From CAZWVI01 sp964637165 (GTDB lineage Bacteria; Planctomycetota; UBA1135): 64,000 nucleotides of DNA. The number at the start of each line of letters is the position of its first letter. Within the stretch, counting starts at the first letter, position 1. A model generated the notes under the pieces. It saw only the letters and a program-made list of their open reading frames with translations. It was not told the DNA's origin and searched no databases. The stretch lies in NCBI GenBank assembly GCA_964637165.1, contig CAZWVI010000004.1:1-64000 (forward strand), written 5' to 3'. Positions 8,989 through 18,517 of the stretch are shown piece by piece. Position numbers and translations under genes: made by a program.

Positions 8989-10323
8989 ATGAAAAAATCA
9001 TCTACCCGCCGTAGCTTTCTTGCAAAAAGTTCCGCGATCACAAGTTCACTTTTGCTTGGTGGACATACTATCGCCAGAACTAATAGTCCATTTGCACTTC
9101 CTTCCAATACTGGAATGGGTCTTGCCGCCGGTGACGCCGAGTTGCGAATTGCCCTTATTGGTTGTGGTGGTCGCGGCACGGGAGCGGCGCATCAAGCTTT
9201 AAACACCGCCGGGAAAGTCAAACTGGTCGCCATGGCTGATGCATTTAGCGATCGCTTAGAGAGCACCTTTAGTTGGCTCTCTGAAAATCACTCCGAACAA
9301 GTTGATGTGCCTGAAAATCGGCGCTTCACCGGATTCGACGCTTATCAAAAGGCAATTGATAGTGATGTAGATGTTATTTTATTAGCCACCCCACCGGGCT
9401 TCCGGCCAATTCATTTTGAGTATGCAATCAAGAAAGACAAGCACGTCTTTATGGAAAAGCCAGTCGCCGTTGACGGTCCGGGCATTCGCCGCGTTCTCGC
9501 CGCATCGGCGGCCGCAAAAAATAAGGCGTTGAAAGTTGGTGTTGGCTTACAACGTCATCACCAAGCACCTTATCAAGAATTGATTAAACGCATTCATGCT
9601 GGGGACATCGGCCAAATCAATCTTCTGCGGTGTTATTGGAACTCGGCTGGCGTGTGGGTGCGACCCCGCCAACCAGAATGGAATGAAATGACTTACCAAA
9701 TGCGCAACTGGTATTACTTCAATTGGCTGTGCGGTGATCACATTACTGAACAACACATTCACAACTTGGACGTTTGCAATTGGGCGATGAATGACTTCCC
9801 GGCGAAAGCGCATGGGCAAGGTGGACGCCAAACGCGCACCGGCATTGACCACGGGGAAATTTTCGATCATCACATGATTGAGTTTACTTACCCAAATGGA
9901 ACTAAAATGTTTTCACAGTGTCGGCATATTCCTGACACTCGCTCCGAAGTTAACGAACACGCGCACGGAACTTTAGGTACCATTAATTTTGGCCGCGCAA
10001 ATATTCAATTCAAAGATGGCAAGCGCTGGCGATACACCGAGGAATACAAGGATCCTTTCCAAGTAGAACATGACGCTTTGTTTGCGGCGATTCGTAATGG
10101 AGCCACCTACAACGAGGCCGATTACGGAGCTAAGAGCACACTCACTTCAATATTGGGGCGCATGGCCTCTTACTCCGGTAAAGAAGTTACTTGGGAACAA
10201 GCGCTTAACTCGGAACTTGACCTATCACCTTCAAACTATTCATGGGAAGGTGTCCCGGGGCCGAAGCCTGATGAACATGGCCGCTATGCAATTCCTACTC
10301 CCGGAATTACTAAAGCCTATTAA
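8989..10323 (+). CDS. Tat-exported Gfo/Idh/MocA family oxidoreductase
   Basis: 444 residues with a twin-arginine signal (STRRSFLAKSSA). Rossmann NAD(P) motif GCGGRGTG at residues 58-65, the family EKP signature at 156-158 (EKPVAVDGPG), and a C-terminal substrate domain with GDHITEQHIHNLDVCNW. Such enzymes oxidise or reduce sugar hydroxyls; exported versions usually carry a tightly bound nucleotide that recycles in the active site. It is followed after 24 bases by a clear paralogue. The neighbouring isomerases and dehydrogenases suggest interconversion of sugars and 3-keto sugars, which is inferred from context. No Shine-Dalgarno sequence is evident upstream. Confidence 0.9.
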   Translation: MKKSSTRRSFLAKSSAITSSLLLGGHTIARTNSPFALPSNTGMGLAAGDAELRIALIGCGGRGTGAAHQALNTAGKVKLVAMADAFSDRLESTFSWLSENHSEQVDVPENRRFTGFDAYQKAIDSDVDVILLATPPGFRPIHFEYAIKKDKHVFMEKPVAVDGPGIRRVLAASAAAKNKALKVGVGLQRHHQAPYQELIKRIHAGDIGQINLLRCYWNSAGVWVRPRQPEWNEMTYQMRNWYYFNWLCGDHITEQHIHNLDVCNWAMNDFPAKAHGQGGRQTRTGIDHGEIFDHHMIEFTYPNGTKMFSQCRHIPDTRSEVNEHAHGTLGTINFGRANIQFKDGKRWRYTEEYKDPFQVEHDALFAAIRNGATYNEADYGAKSTLTSILGRMASYSGKEVTWEQALNSELDLSPSNYSWEGVPGPKPDEHGRYAIPTPGITKAY

Positions 10324-10347
10324 ACAAAACCTCGCTAAACTGTTGGC

Positions 10348-11598
10348 ATGAATCGACGTAATTTCATTGCCGGCACTGCCGCCACCTTCGCGACCGCACC
10401 GTCCATCGCGCGCTCCGCATTTGTTGGCGGGGCCGACACATTAAAAATTGGCCTCATCGGTTGTGGTGGTCGCGGAACTGGTGCCGCACTGCAAGCATTA
10501 AGCGCGGATAAAGGAACCGTCATTTGGGCGATGGCCGATGTGTTCATGGATCGACTTGATTCATCGCTTAAAGGTCTGGAGCAAAACGGCGGCGAAGGCC
10601 GCGTGCAAGTTCCTGCCGAACGACGCTTCGACGGTTTCGATGGTTACAAAAAAGTAATTGATGAGTGCGATGTAATCCTACTCGCAACCACTCCGGCCTT
10701 CCGCCCACTTCACTTACGTTATGCAGTTGAAAAAGGCCGCCATATTTTCTGCGAAAAACCAGTCGCGGTTGATGGCCCGGGGCTTCGCTCTGTTATGGAA
10801 ACTGCACGCATGGCTCAAGAAAAAGATTTGTGCCTAGCGCACGGTTTTTGTTGGCGCGCACATCTTGGCAAGCGAGCGGTTTATGGCGAAATCAACAACG
10901 GCCGCATTGGCGATGTACAACTTGCTTACGGCACTTACCTTGCTGGTGGCGTTTGGCATCGCGGCAATAAAGAAGAGTGGACTGACATGGAGCACCACTT
11001 GCGCAACTGGTACTACCACACTTACTTAAGCGGTGACCACATTGTTGAGCAGGCGGTTCACAGCATCGACAAAATTTTATGGGCTTTTGGCGATAAAACT
11101 CCGCTGAATGCCGTCGCTGTTGGTGGTCGCCAACAACGCACCGCGGAAAAATATGGTGACATTTGGGATCACTTCTCAGTCATTTACGAATTTGAAGGTG
11201 GCGCACAAGGCCACTTACTAACTCGCCAATGGGATGGCACCGCAATGGAAAATCTCGACCGCGTTTTAGGAACTGATGGTGCTGCCCACATCGATGGTTG
11301 GGCCGGTAAGTTCAAAATCAAAGGCAGCAAAGATTGGAATTATGATGGGCCCAGCAACAATATGTATCAAACTGAACATGATGAATTGTTTGCCGCAATT
11401 CGTGCTGGACGCGGCCATAACCAAGGTGAGGCGATGGTACGCAGTACTCAAGCAGCAATTCTTGGCCGCATGGCTGCTTACACCGGCAAACGCGTAAGTT
11501 GGGAAGATTGCTTTAACGCCGAAGAACAAATTACACCAGCGACATGGGAATGGGGCGACTGCCCAACTCCAAAATCTCCAATTCCTGGCAAGTCCTAA
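10348..11598 (+). CDS. Tat-exported Gfo/Idh/MocA family oxidoreductase, paralogue
   Basis: 416 residues with a twin-arginine signal (MNRRNFIAGTAATFATA). Same architecture as the preceding gene: GCGGRGTG at 38-45, EKP at 136-138, and GDHIVEQAVHSIDKILW in the substrate domain. The two share most motif positions but differ in the predicted substrate pocket (HNLDVCNW against HSIDKILW), so they may act on different substrates or anomers. Last gene of the plus-strand operon. Its TAA stop overlaps the TAG stop of the convergent gene by four bases (CTAA), leaving no room for a terminator hairpin. Confidence 0.9.
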   Translation: MNRRNFIAGTAATFATAPSIARSAFVGGADTLKIGLIGCGGRGTGAALQALSADKGTVIWAMADVFMDRLDSSLKGLEQNGGEGRVQVPAERRFDGFDGYKKVIDECDVILLATTPAFRPLHLRYAVEKGRHIFCEKPVAVDGPGLRSVMETARMAQEKDLCLAHGFCWRAHLGKRAVYGEINNGRIGDVQLAYGTYLAGGVWHRGNKEEWTDMEHHLRNWYYHTYLSGDHIVEQAVHSIDKILWAFGDKTPLNAVAVGGRQQRTAEKYGDIWDHFSVIYEFEGGAQGHLLTRQWDGTAMENLDRVLGTDGAAHIDGWAGKFKIKGSKDWNYDGPSNNMYQTEHDELFAAIRAGRGHNQGEAMVRSTQAAILGRMAAYTGKRVSWEDCFNAEEQITPATWEWGDCPTPKSPIPGKS

Positions 11599-14012
11599 GG
11601 AATTGGCTGCCACCTAACGTCTTCAAGCGTTAGTTCGGCATCTTCACCAACAACAAATTGAATGGGATGTTTGTCCGCTCCCACCAATTGGTTAATAACC
11701 ACGTTGTTGATGAATACTTGAAGCACGCCCTTTACCGAGCGCACTTGAAAATCGAACCAGGTGTCGGCTTGCAGTAAGTCAGTGCTAATTGAAGAGCCTG
11801 GAAGAATACTTCCGGTGCGCGCGCTACTTGCGCCAATTGCATTAAATTGAATCGCGTGCTTACCTATGTTTAAAGTAGAAATTCCATCACCAATTTTCAT
11901 TCTGGCATAAATTTCAAAGTCACCGCTGATTTCAAACTTGTCGAGTGGGCGTTCTATTTTAGACCAAGCATCTAAATTGAGCGGGTCGTAAAGCGGTCGT
12001 ACACGGATGTCTGCCAAAGCAGTATCGCCGATGGTTCCTTGAAAGCGCAATGGCGCGAGGGCCACTTCTCCAGCAAGGCCACCGTCAGTTGGTTGCGAAC
12101 ATTCTGCCGCACCAAGGACTACTGTATTATCAATTGAAATGTTTTCAAAGCGTGCATTCTTAACTTTTTTACCTGAACGGTCAAAACGCGGCGCAAAGAA
12201 TTTGCCAGTGATTGTGTGCCAATCATGCGGACCGCGCCACACTTTGGCGCGTGGATTCTTCACACCAACAATTCCAGCCATCTGTTTCCAATCGTCCGCC
12301 AGTTGTAGTTCGTAGCGATCCATAAAGTAAACGCCGCTATCCCCGCCGGTCGGCAACATCACGCTAAAACGAAATTCAATGTCTCCAAAAGCAGTGTGAC
12401 TGCGAAGATCCTTGCGTCCCCTGCTGTTGACAAGTGCCGAATTTCCCACGTATGTCAAGAAGGATGATGGATCATTTGGGTCGGCTTTAACTGCGCATAG
12501 TTCCCAACCGTCACTCTCCCAAATATCCAAGGCATCACCCCAAGTCATCGTTAGCCAGCCTTCACTTTCATTTTTGCGTGGCGCCGGAGGTTCAACTTTT
12601 TTGGCAACTTGTTCAATTGCAAGCGGGCCTTCTGGCAACTGATTAATGGTGTAATCAAAAGTATCGTGCAATAGCCCTAAGCCTGGCAAACGCCCGCGCA
12701 CACACTTAGCTGCAACCAAACCGGAGGTGTGGATTTCCAAGCGCAAACGGTCTGCCGACAAGGTGGCACTGGTAACTGAAACCATACGCTCGCGCATTTC
12801 TGGTGAACCGTAATCCCACCACCAGTTGTAATCGTATTCACGCAAAGTTATTTGCTTTAACTCCGCGCTGGAGATTTTTTCAGGAACCGGCTTGGTGAAT
12901 TCAATTTCAAAACCATCTTGAAGAAGATGTACCGACTTCATTTCGAAAGGTGTTTTTCCCGTCCAGCGAATGCGTGCCAAACCATCGCCAGGTGCACGAC
13001 CACCCCAACCGCGATTGGTATAGCCAGTAAACAGCGAGCCATCTTCTGCAAAGCGAACTCGCACTGCTGAACCAATTTCTTGGCGCAACGGGAAACAAGC
13101 TCCTTGCCATTGGCCGCGAACTTTTTCCATTTGCAAGCGCACTAACATTCCATTAGTTAATTCAGCTGCAACCATTTGCCCGTCGAAAGGTCCGAACAGG
13201 CCAGACTGTTCAATTGCCACCAAGTTACCGGTCGAGCGCGACCATTCATAGGGAATCCAAATAGCCGCTGGCTTACGTTCGACTGTTGGCGGAATCGTTG
13301 TAGAAGGCAATACACCGCCGTCAGCTTCGCGCCAACGCAAAGAAGAAGGATGACTGAAAAAATCCCCTTCTTCAACATGGAAAACTCCACAGACTGGCAT
13401 CCAATCACCTTGGTTGTCAGTGTAAAACAAATCGTTCTGACTATTCATACCCAAGCCGCAAGGTGAACGCACCCCACTTGCAATTGGTTGCACCTCTCCT
13501 GCGGGAGTAATGCGGGAAATCCAACCGCGGTAGGGAGCCTTAGACAAGCCATGCCACCACTCTGGCGACCAGAAACCAACATTAGTGGAGATATAAAAAT
13601 TCCCCTGCGCATCGACCGGTAAGCCGAATGCGAACTCGTGGTAGTTGCCGGACATACCCCAATCTTGCGTGATGGTGTCAATCGTTTCGGCGTAGCCGTC
13701 ATTATCACGGTCACTCAAGCGTGAAAGTTCGCCGCGCTGAACTACATAAATTTCATCATTTACAATTTTCAACCCCAACCCTGAATGCAGACCTTCCGCC
13801 CACAAAGACCAAACCGCATCGTCCGGATTATCCGCCAAGCTGTTTTCAATTTTCCAAACTCGACCACGTCTAGTGGAAACAAATAATGCGCCAGAAGAAT
13901 TAAAATCTAAACCACCAACTTCAATGACTTCGCCATTTGGTGGAGTAAAGTTTTCAACAGTGTAGATATCGTTCTCAACTTGGAGAGCTGTAATTATTAA
14001 ACTTAAAATCAT
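11595..14012 (-). CDS. Secreted beta-propeller protein with DUF1080 (3-keto-disaccharide hydrolase) domain
   Basis: 805 residues with a short N-terminal hydrophobic segment (ILSLIITALQ) that may be a signal peptide. Residues about 30-360 form a glucose/sorbosone-dehydrogenase-like propeller (GLDFNSSGALFVST, RDNDGYAE, GLPVDAQGNFYIST, SGVRSPCGLG). A linking beta-domain follows. Residues about 480-665 match the DUF1080 jelly-roll family (SGVYFMDRYELQL, WHTITGKF), members of which hydrolyse 3-keto-glycosides; the last 130 residues may be a second concanavalin-like module. The start overlaps the end of the cytochrome c gene as ATGA, so the two are probably translationally coupled and the cytochrome may accept electrons from this protein. 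Substrate unknown. Confidence 0.8.
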   Translation of the reverse strand: MILSLIITALQVENDIYTVENFTPPNGEVIEVGGLDFNSSGALFVSTRRGRVWKIENSLADNPDDAVWSLWAEGLHSGLGLKIVNDEIYVVQRGELSRLSDRDNDGYAETIDTITQDWGMSGNYHEFAFGLPVDAQGNFYISTNVGFWSPEWWHGLSKAPYRGWISRITPAGEVQPIASGVRSPCGLGMNSQNDLFYTDNQGDWMPVCGVFHVEEGDFFSHPSSLRWREADGGVLPSTTIPPTVERKPAAIWIPYEWSRSTGNLVAIEQSGLFGPFDGQMVAAELTNGMLVRLQMEKVRGQWQGACFPLRQEIGSAVRVRFAEDGSLFTGYTNRGWGGRAPGDGLARIRWTGKTPFEMKSVHLLQDGFEIEFTKPVPEKISSAELKQITLREYDYNWWWDYGSPEMRERMVSVTSATLSADRLRLEIHTSGLVAAKCVRGRLPGLGLLHDTFDYTINQLPEGPLAIEQVAKKVEPPAPRKNESEGWLTMTWGDALDIWESDGWELCAVKADPNDPSSFLTYVGNSALVNSRGRKDLRSHTAFGDIEFRFSVMLPTGGDSGVYFMDRYELQLADDWKQMAGIVGVKNPRAKVWRGPHDWHTITGKFFAPRFDRSGKKVKNARFENISIDNTVVLGAAECSQPTDGGLAGEVALAPLRFQGTIGDTALADIRVRPLYDPLNLDAWSKIERPLDKFEISGDFEIYARMKIGDGISTLNIGKHAIQFNAIGASSARTGSILPGSSISTDLLQADTWFDFQVRSVKGVLQVFINNVVINQLVGADKHPIQFVVGEDAELTLEDVRWQPIP

Positions 14013-14980
14013 TTTGAGAACTCCATTGGGAAACCGGGGACATATTCAAGATTGACACCTTCGTGCTCAAGGTAGTCGGGGCCGGCGAATGCAACAAGTC
14101 GGAAATTCCGATGCAATTGAATCATTCCATCTTGCAATGTTGAGCTTCCCCACATTTCTACATTTCCGGCCAAATCCCCGTTTGGGTGTTCTAAGCGAGC
14201 TTTAACAAGTGCGCGACCATTTTCAATTGTGGTGCCAATTAACTTAGTGACTAATACAATTTTGTCGTCACCCTTAATCCATTTCCATGGCGGTGAAGGA
14301 TCACCCTCTTGGTTTAACCAAATAATTTCACCTAAAGGTTTTAGCGGTGCGCCGCCGCGGCCACCCCAATCTTTACGCTCAACAAACTCACCTTTGCGCA
14401 CAGCCAGCAAACGCAAATCATCTGCGCGGTATTCCCAAGTGAGTCCATCAATAGTGCCGACCAACAAACCACGCGGGCGTTCCGGCGCGCCATCAACAAC
14501 TGAAGGTAAATGACCGCGCACAATAAGCGGCTTGGTGGTCACACGCATTATTGGATCACCGGCCCGGACTTTAGAATTTTCAGGATTGAACGCCAAAACA
14601 TGCGCGCTAACTGCGTGGCGTTCTTCAGCACTTAAAGATTCTTTAAAGGCGGGCATTTCTGTACCGCCGATGCCGTTACTAACTGTTTTAAATACTGCCT
14701 CTGGAGTATTTCCAAAAGAATATCCGCCATCGATAAAACTACGTGCTTGGGTCTTTGTGGCAACGATTCCATGACCATCGCCATTTTCACCGTGACACAT
14801 CGAGCACATCAACTCATAAACTTTTTCGCCACTCAAGGCTGGCTTACTTGCAACTTGAGCAGTGGAATCTGGAGCTTGTCCCGCTTGAGGATCACGCGGA
14901 TTCGAACAAGCCGCAAGCAAGCAACAAGCAACAAGGAGCTGGGGTGCATTAGGCGCAGACAAGCTTAGGTGCTCAAGCAA
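14009..14980 (-). CDS. Cytochrome c lipoprotein
   Basis: Up to 323 residues. The lipoprotein signal (LLVACCLLAAC) is followed by a class I cytochrome c domain with CSMCH (C59-H63 from the first possible start) and a Met axial ligand in TEMPAF (M109). The C-terminal 180 residues are a beta-rich domain of unknown role. No ATG is available in frame: the first TTG at 14980 lies inside the end of the isocitrate dehydrogenase gene, and a second TTG at 14962 lies just past that stop and also keeps the whole signal, so 14962 is an equally good start. Coupled by ATGA overlap to the propeller/DUF1080 gene, suggesting an electron-transfer pair. Confidence 0.83.
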   Translation of the reverse strand: MLEHLSLSAPNAPQLLVACCLLAACSNPRDPQAGQAPDSTAQVASKPALSGEKVYELMCSMCHGENGDGHGIVATKTQARSFIDGGYSFGNTPEAVFKTVSNGIGGTEMPAFKESLSAEERHAVSAHVLAFNPENSKVRAGDPIMRVTTKPLIVRGHLPSVVDGAPERPRGLLVGTIDGLTWEYRADDLRLLAVRKGEFVERKDWGGRGGAPLKPLGEIIWLNQEGDPSPPWKWIKGDDKIVLVTKLIGTTIENGRALVKARLEHPNGDLAGNVEMWGSSTLQDGMIQLHRNFRLVAFAGPDYLEHEGVNLEYVPGFPMEFSK

Positions 14981-17208
14981 TGAAGCTCAGCGAGCATAGC
15001 GTTAAAGGTTTTGCTTGGGCGCATCGCTTTAGCACACAATTCTGGATCCGGATGGTAGTAACCACCAAGATTTACCGCTTGTCCTTGCGCGGCCAGTAAC
15101 TCCTGCAAAATGACCTCTTCTTTTTCTGCAAGTGCCACGGCCAGTGGTGAAAAGCGCGCCTTTATTTCGGGGTCGGAATCTTGTGCGGCGAGAGCTTCGG
15201 CCCAATAGCGGGCAAGAAAATATGTTGCTCCACGATTGTCCAACTCATTTACCTTTCTTGAAGGCATGCGGCTATGTTCCAAGTATTGACCAACTGCTTG
15301 ATCAAGAGTTTCAGCAAGAACTGTTGCGCGACCATCACCACTGTTGGTGGCGGCTTGTTCAAACGCAGGCACCAACGCGCAGTATTCACCCAGCGAATCC
15401 CAGCGCAAGTGGCCTTCCTCAACAAACTGCTGAACGTGCTTTGGTGCAGAACCGCCGGCGCCAGTTTCGTAAAGGCCACCGCCTTGCAAAAGCGGAACAA
15501 TCGAAAGCATGCGCGCGCTGGTGCCCAATTCCAAAATTGGGAAGAGGTCGGTGAGGTAATCACGAAGCACATTACCGGTAACTGCAATTGCATTTTCGCC
15601 ACGGCGCACGCGCTCCAATGAAAAATTCATCGCAGCGACTGGCGCAAAAACTTGAATGTCTAAATCAGATGTGTCATGTTCGGGCAAATATTCTGCAACC
15701 TTTTGGATTAGTTGCGCATCATGTCCGCGATTTTCATCCAGCCAAAAAACCGCTGGGTCACCGGTGGCGCGGGCGCGAGTAACGCCAAGCTTGACCCAAT
15801 CACGAATGGCTTCGTCTTTAGTTTGACACATTCGGAAGATGTCACCAGTCGCTACTTCTTGTTCAAGTAAAGTTCTACCAGTTGTATCCTTTACGACAAT
15901 GCTGCCATTGGCACTGGCGACAAATGTTTTGTCGTGCGAACCGTATTCTTCGGCCTTCTTGGCCATTAATCCGACATTAGCAACATTGCCCATGGTGGAA
16001 GGATCGAGCTGCCCATGTTGTTGGCAATCTTCAATAATGGCCTGATACATGGTCGCGTATGAACGGTCGGGAATCATTGCCAAAGTATCCTGCAAAGCAT
16101 CGTCCCAATTCCACATGCGACCGCCGTCGCGCACCACTACTGGCATTGAAGCATCAATGATGACATCGTTAGGCACGTGCAAGTTAGTTATTCCACGCCG
16201 CGAATCGACCATTGCCAAAGCTGGCCCACTCTCATAGCAAGCATTTATGTCAGCTTCTATTTCGGATTTCTTTTCGGCTGGCAGTCGATCGAGTTTGGCA
16301 ATCACATCGGCGAGCCCGAAGTTAAGGTTTGCACCAACTTCGGCCAATGACGCGGCGTGCTTTTCCAAAGCGTCGGCAAAGAAAACCGACACGCAGTGTC
16401 CGAACAAGATTGGATCGGAGACCTTCATCATGGTGGCCTTTAGGTGGAGCGACAATAGCACCCCATCTTTTTTAGCGACAGCAATCTGCTCTGCATAAAA
16501 CTTACGCAAAGATGCAACATTGATTGAAGATGCATCAATTACTTCACCTTTCAACAATGAAAGCCCCGACTTCAAAGTTTCAACAGCGCCATCTGCACCG
16601 ACAAACTCAATGCTAGCAGTGGTGTCTTGTGGCAAAGTAGTTGAAACTTCGCTTACGTAAAAATCGCCGTCACTCATATGGGCGACCCGCGTTTGCGAAC
16701 CTGACTTGGGCCAGTCTTTCATCATGCGATGCGGTGACTTTTGCGCAAAAGCCTTCACTGCGGTGGCCGGGCGGCGGTCAGAGTTGCCTTCACGTAAAAC
16801 TGGGTTCACGGCCGAACCAAGCACCGCCGCAAAACGCGACTGAAGTTCTTGCTCAGCAGCATCTTTAGGTTCTTCGGGATAAGTGGGCACCGCGTAGCCC
16901 TGACCTTGCAATTCGCGAATAGCTTCTTGCAGCTGCGGAATCGAAGCGCTGATGTTGGGCAACTTAATAATATTGGCCGCGGATGTTTTAGCCATTTCTC
17001 CAAGACGAGCAAGCTCATCGGGAATCTGCTGTTCTACGGAAAGGGCTTCGGGGAAATTCGCCAATATCCGTCCTGCAAGCGAGATATCTGCAGTTTCCAA
17101 ATCTACACTAATTCCTTGGGTAAATGCTTTGAGAACAGGGAAAAGAGAGTAACTGGCGAGTGCGGGCGCCTCGTCAACCAAGGTCCAGGTGATTTTGGAT
17201 TCAGACAT
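14965..17208 (-). CDS. icd: Monomeric NADP-dependent isocitrate dehydrogenase
   Basis: 747 residues, the length expected for the monomeric IDH family (about 740), and colinear with it throughout: an N-terminal SKITWTLVDEAPALASYSL, PLREGNSDRR-type segment (VLREGNSDRRPA), KSPHRM, TRVAHMSDGDFY, ACYESGPALAMVDSRRGITN, SHDKTF and a C-terminal GGYYHPD. It oxidatively decarboxylates isocitrate to 2-oxoglutarate with NADP in the cytoplasmic TCA cycle. Monomeric IDH is unrelated in length to the common dimeric enzyme. The start is ATG at 17208; the 96 bases upstream to the next gene hold no obvious Shine-Dalgarno sequence. The downstream cytochrome gene begins at or inside its last codons. Confidence 0.95.
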   Translation of the reverse strand: MSESKITWTLVDEAPALASYSLFPVLKAFTQGISVDLETADISLAGRILANFPEALSVEQQIPDELARLGEMAKTSAANIIKLPNISASIPQLQEAIRELQGQGYAVPTYPEEPKDAAEQELQSRFAAVLGSAVNPVLREGNSDRRPATAVKAFAQKSPHRMMKDWPKSGSQTRVAHMSDGDFYVSEVSTTLPQDTTASIEFVGADGAVETLKSGLSLLKGEVIDASSINVASLRKFYAEQIAVAKKDGVLLSLHLKATMMKVSDPILFGHCVSVFFADALEKHAASLAEVGANLNFGLADVIAKLDRLPAEKKSEIEADINACYESGPALAMVDSRRGITNLHVPNDVIIDASMPVVVRDGGRMWNWDDALQDTLAMIPDRSYATMYQAIIEDCQQHGQLDPSTMGNVANVGLMAKKAEEYGSHDKTFVASANGSIVVKDTTGRTLLEQEVATGDIFRMCQTKDEAIRDWVKLGVTRARATGDPAVFWLDENRGHDAQLIQKVAEYLPEHDTSDLDIQVFAPVAAMNFSLERVRRGENAIAVTGNVLRDYLTDLFPILELGTSARMLSIVPLLQGGGLYETGAGGSAPKHVQQFVEEGHLRWDSLGEYCALVPAFEQAATNSGDGRATVLAETLDQAVGQYLEHSRMPSRKVNELDNRGATYFLARYWAEALAAQDSDPEIKARFSPLAVALAEKEEVILQELLAAQGQAVNLGGYYHPDPELCAKAMRPSKTFNAMLAELHCLST

Positions 17209-17304
17209 GGGGAGTTTTAGGGTTCAGGAAATGGCGGTGGCCAACGCAGTATAAACTCCCCAATGTCGTCGGCGGCGGATTGAACTTCAGATTATCTAAA
17301 CGCC

Positions 17305-17712
17305 TTAACCCTTAATGCGCTCAGCCAATTTGTGGCTTAAAAGCGCCATTGGAATATAGGCCAAACCAATGTCGGCGGCCATAAACCAAGTTGGTGACGG
17401 AAACGAGAAGACCATCATCAGACCGCCCACCAGAAAAATAACCGCTACCCACAAAGCAAGTTGTTTGCGACAAGTTTGCGCAAGCAAAGCCGCAACCAAT
17501 GCCCCGACAAAAGTGCCGGCAGCATGAGCCAGCCATGGAAACAGAAAATGCTTCGCTTCAAATAAATGTGCGCCGGCCTGCATACTTTCAAGGTTCGTCA
17601 CATCGACTCCAGCGGGTGGAGGCACAAAATTTGGACCGATGGTGATGATGCCCATGTTGACGAAAGAGCCAACTGCTAAGCCTAAAAAAACCCAGAGAAT
17701 GTTTTTTAGCAT
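17305..17712 (-). CDS. Small integral membrane protein, unknown function
   Basis: About 135 residues from the ATG at 17712, which overlaps the upstream SET-domain gene by seven bases; an ATG nine codons earlier is possible but adds a polar stretch. Four hydrophobic segments are visible (LWVFLGLAVGSFVNM, AGTFVGALVAALLA, LALWVAVIFLVGGLMMV, AADIGLAYIPMALL). No enzymatic motif recognised. The overlap implies cotranscription with the SET-domain protein, the VOC protein and the thioredoxin-like gene upstream. Confidence 0.6.
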   Translation of the reverse strand: MLKNILWVFLGLAVGSFVNMGIITIGPNFVPPPAGVDVTNLESMQAGAHLFEAKHFLFPWLAHAAGTFVGALVAALLAQTCRKQLALWVAVIFLVGGLMMVFSFPSPTWFMAADIGLAYIPMALLSHKLAERIKG

Positions 17713-18092
17713 TTCGTAGTGTTCATTGTTCCACGACATTTATTCGAGCCACAGCAACAGTCTTCGAAGGCGGTCACGGTTGCTTCGTTTGATTCGTAAT
17801 CGAAAGTAATCTCCTCACCCTCAGCTATATCGCTAATCGCAATAAAATTAAATGCGCCTAAATGGTTTTGTTCAACTCGGCAGTTAGGTGAGCAAGAATG
17901 ATTAACAATTACACCTGGCTCACTTATCAAAATGTGCTCATCATTAAATTCCATTGAAAACTTATCTCGAGCGTTAAGAACTTTAACTATGTTGCTTTCA
18001 ATAACAAGGTCTTCTACTTGAAGGTTCGTAGCGGCATAAACAGCTCTACCGACTTCAACACTTGGGTGATTCTTTACGATTACTTTATCCAT
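17706..18092 (-). CDS. SET-domain protein (putative protein lysine methyltransferase)
   Basis: 128 residues, a minimal SET domain. The signature NHSCSPN is at 64-70, the EEITFDY motif at 93-99 carries the catalytic-tyrosine region, and a post-SET cysteine cluster follows (C112, C113, C114, C119), which with the NHSC cysteine could bind zinc. SET enzymes transfer methyl groups from S-adenosylmethionine to lysines; bacterial copies are sporadic and their targets are mostly unknown. It sits in a small operon between a VOC protein and a membrane protein. Assignment to the fold is strong; activity and substrate are inferred. Confidence 0.83.
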   Translation of the reverse strand: MDKVIVKNHPSVEVGRAVYAATNLQVEDLVIESNIVKVLNARDKFSMEFNDEHILISEPGVIVNHSCSPNCRVEQNHLGAFNFIAISDIAEGEEITFDYESNEATVTAFEDCCCGSNKCRGTMNTTKC

Positions 18093-18118
18093 CGCTGGTT
18101 ATTATATCGATAGACAAT

Positions 18119-18508
18119 TTATTGTCCCGCGGGCGGTTGCCAGAGCTCAACTTTGTTGCCCTCAGGATCGATTACCCACGCAAATTTTCCAAACTCTGAT
18201 TCATTTATTTCATCCATCACCTCGCAGCCCTCCTCTTTGAGCACTTCCACTAAAAGGAGAAGATCATCGACACGATAGTTGATCATGAACGCAGATTTAC
18301 TTGGAGTAAAAGGGTCGCTGTCCTCGGCACCGATGGACCAAATCGTGGTACCGCCGCTGGGTTCGCCATCAGCATCGACCCAATTAAACGCTGTGCCACC
18401 CCACTCTTGCACATCAATCCCAAGATGTTTCTTGTGCCAGTCATGCAAAGCTGGGGCATTCTTAGCCTTAAAGAAAATTCCACCAATTCCTGTTACGCGT
18501 TTCATCAT
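18119..18508 (-). CDS. VOC-family (glyoxalase/bleomycin resistance-like) protein
   Basis: 129 residues (128 from the second ATG at 18505, the more usual start). The pattern is that of a single-domain VOC protein: GGIFFKAKNAPALHDWHKKH near the N-terminus, a central MINYRVDDL strand and a C-terminal DPEGNKVELWQP with the usual metal-ligand Glu. Cytoplasmic. VOC proteins act on small molecules or bind metals or drugs; the exact substrate cannot be inferred. Nine bases separate it from the thioredoxin-like gene upstream. Confidence 0.8.
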   Translation of the reverse strand: MMKRVTGIGGIFFKAKNAPALHDWHKKHLGIDVQEWGGTAFNWVDADGEPSGGTTIWSIGAEDSDPFTPSKSAFMINYRVDDLLLLVEVLKEEGCEVMDEINESEFGKFAWVIDPEGNKVELWQPPAGQ

Positions 18509-18517
18509 GTCTATTTA

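Noticed and set aside
15132..15554. 140-codon plus-strand open frame
   Set aside because: Antisense to isocitrate dehydrogenase, whose frame is conserved throughout.
17249..17277. Promoter with TATACT -10 box upstream of isocitrate dehydrogenase
   Set aside because: The -10-like hexamer has no matching -35 at the right spacing, and such hexamers occur by chance.
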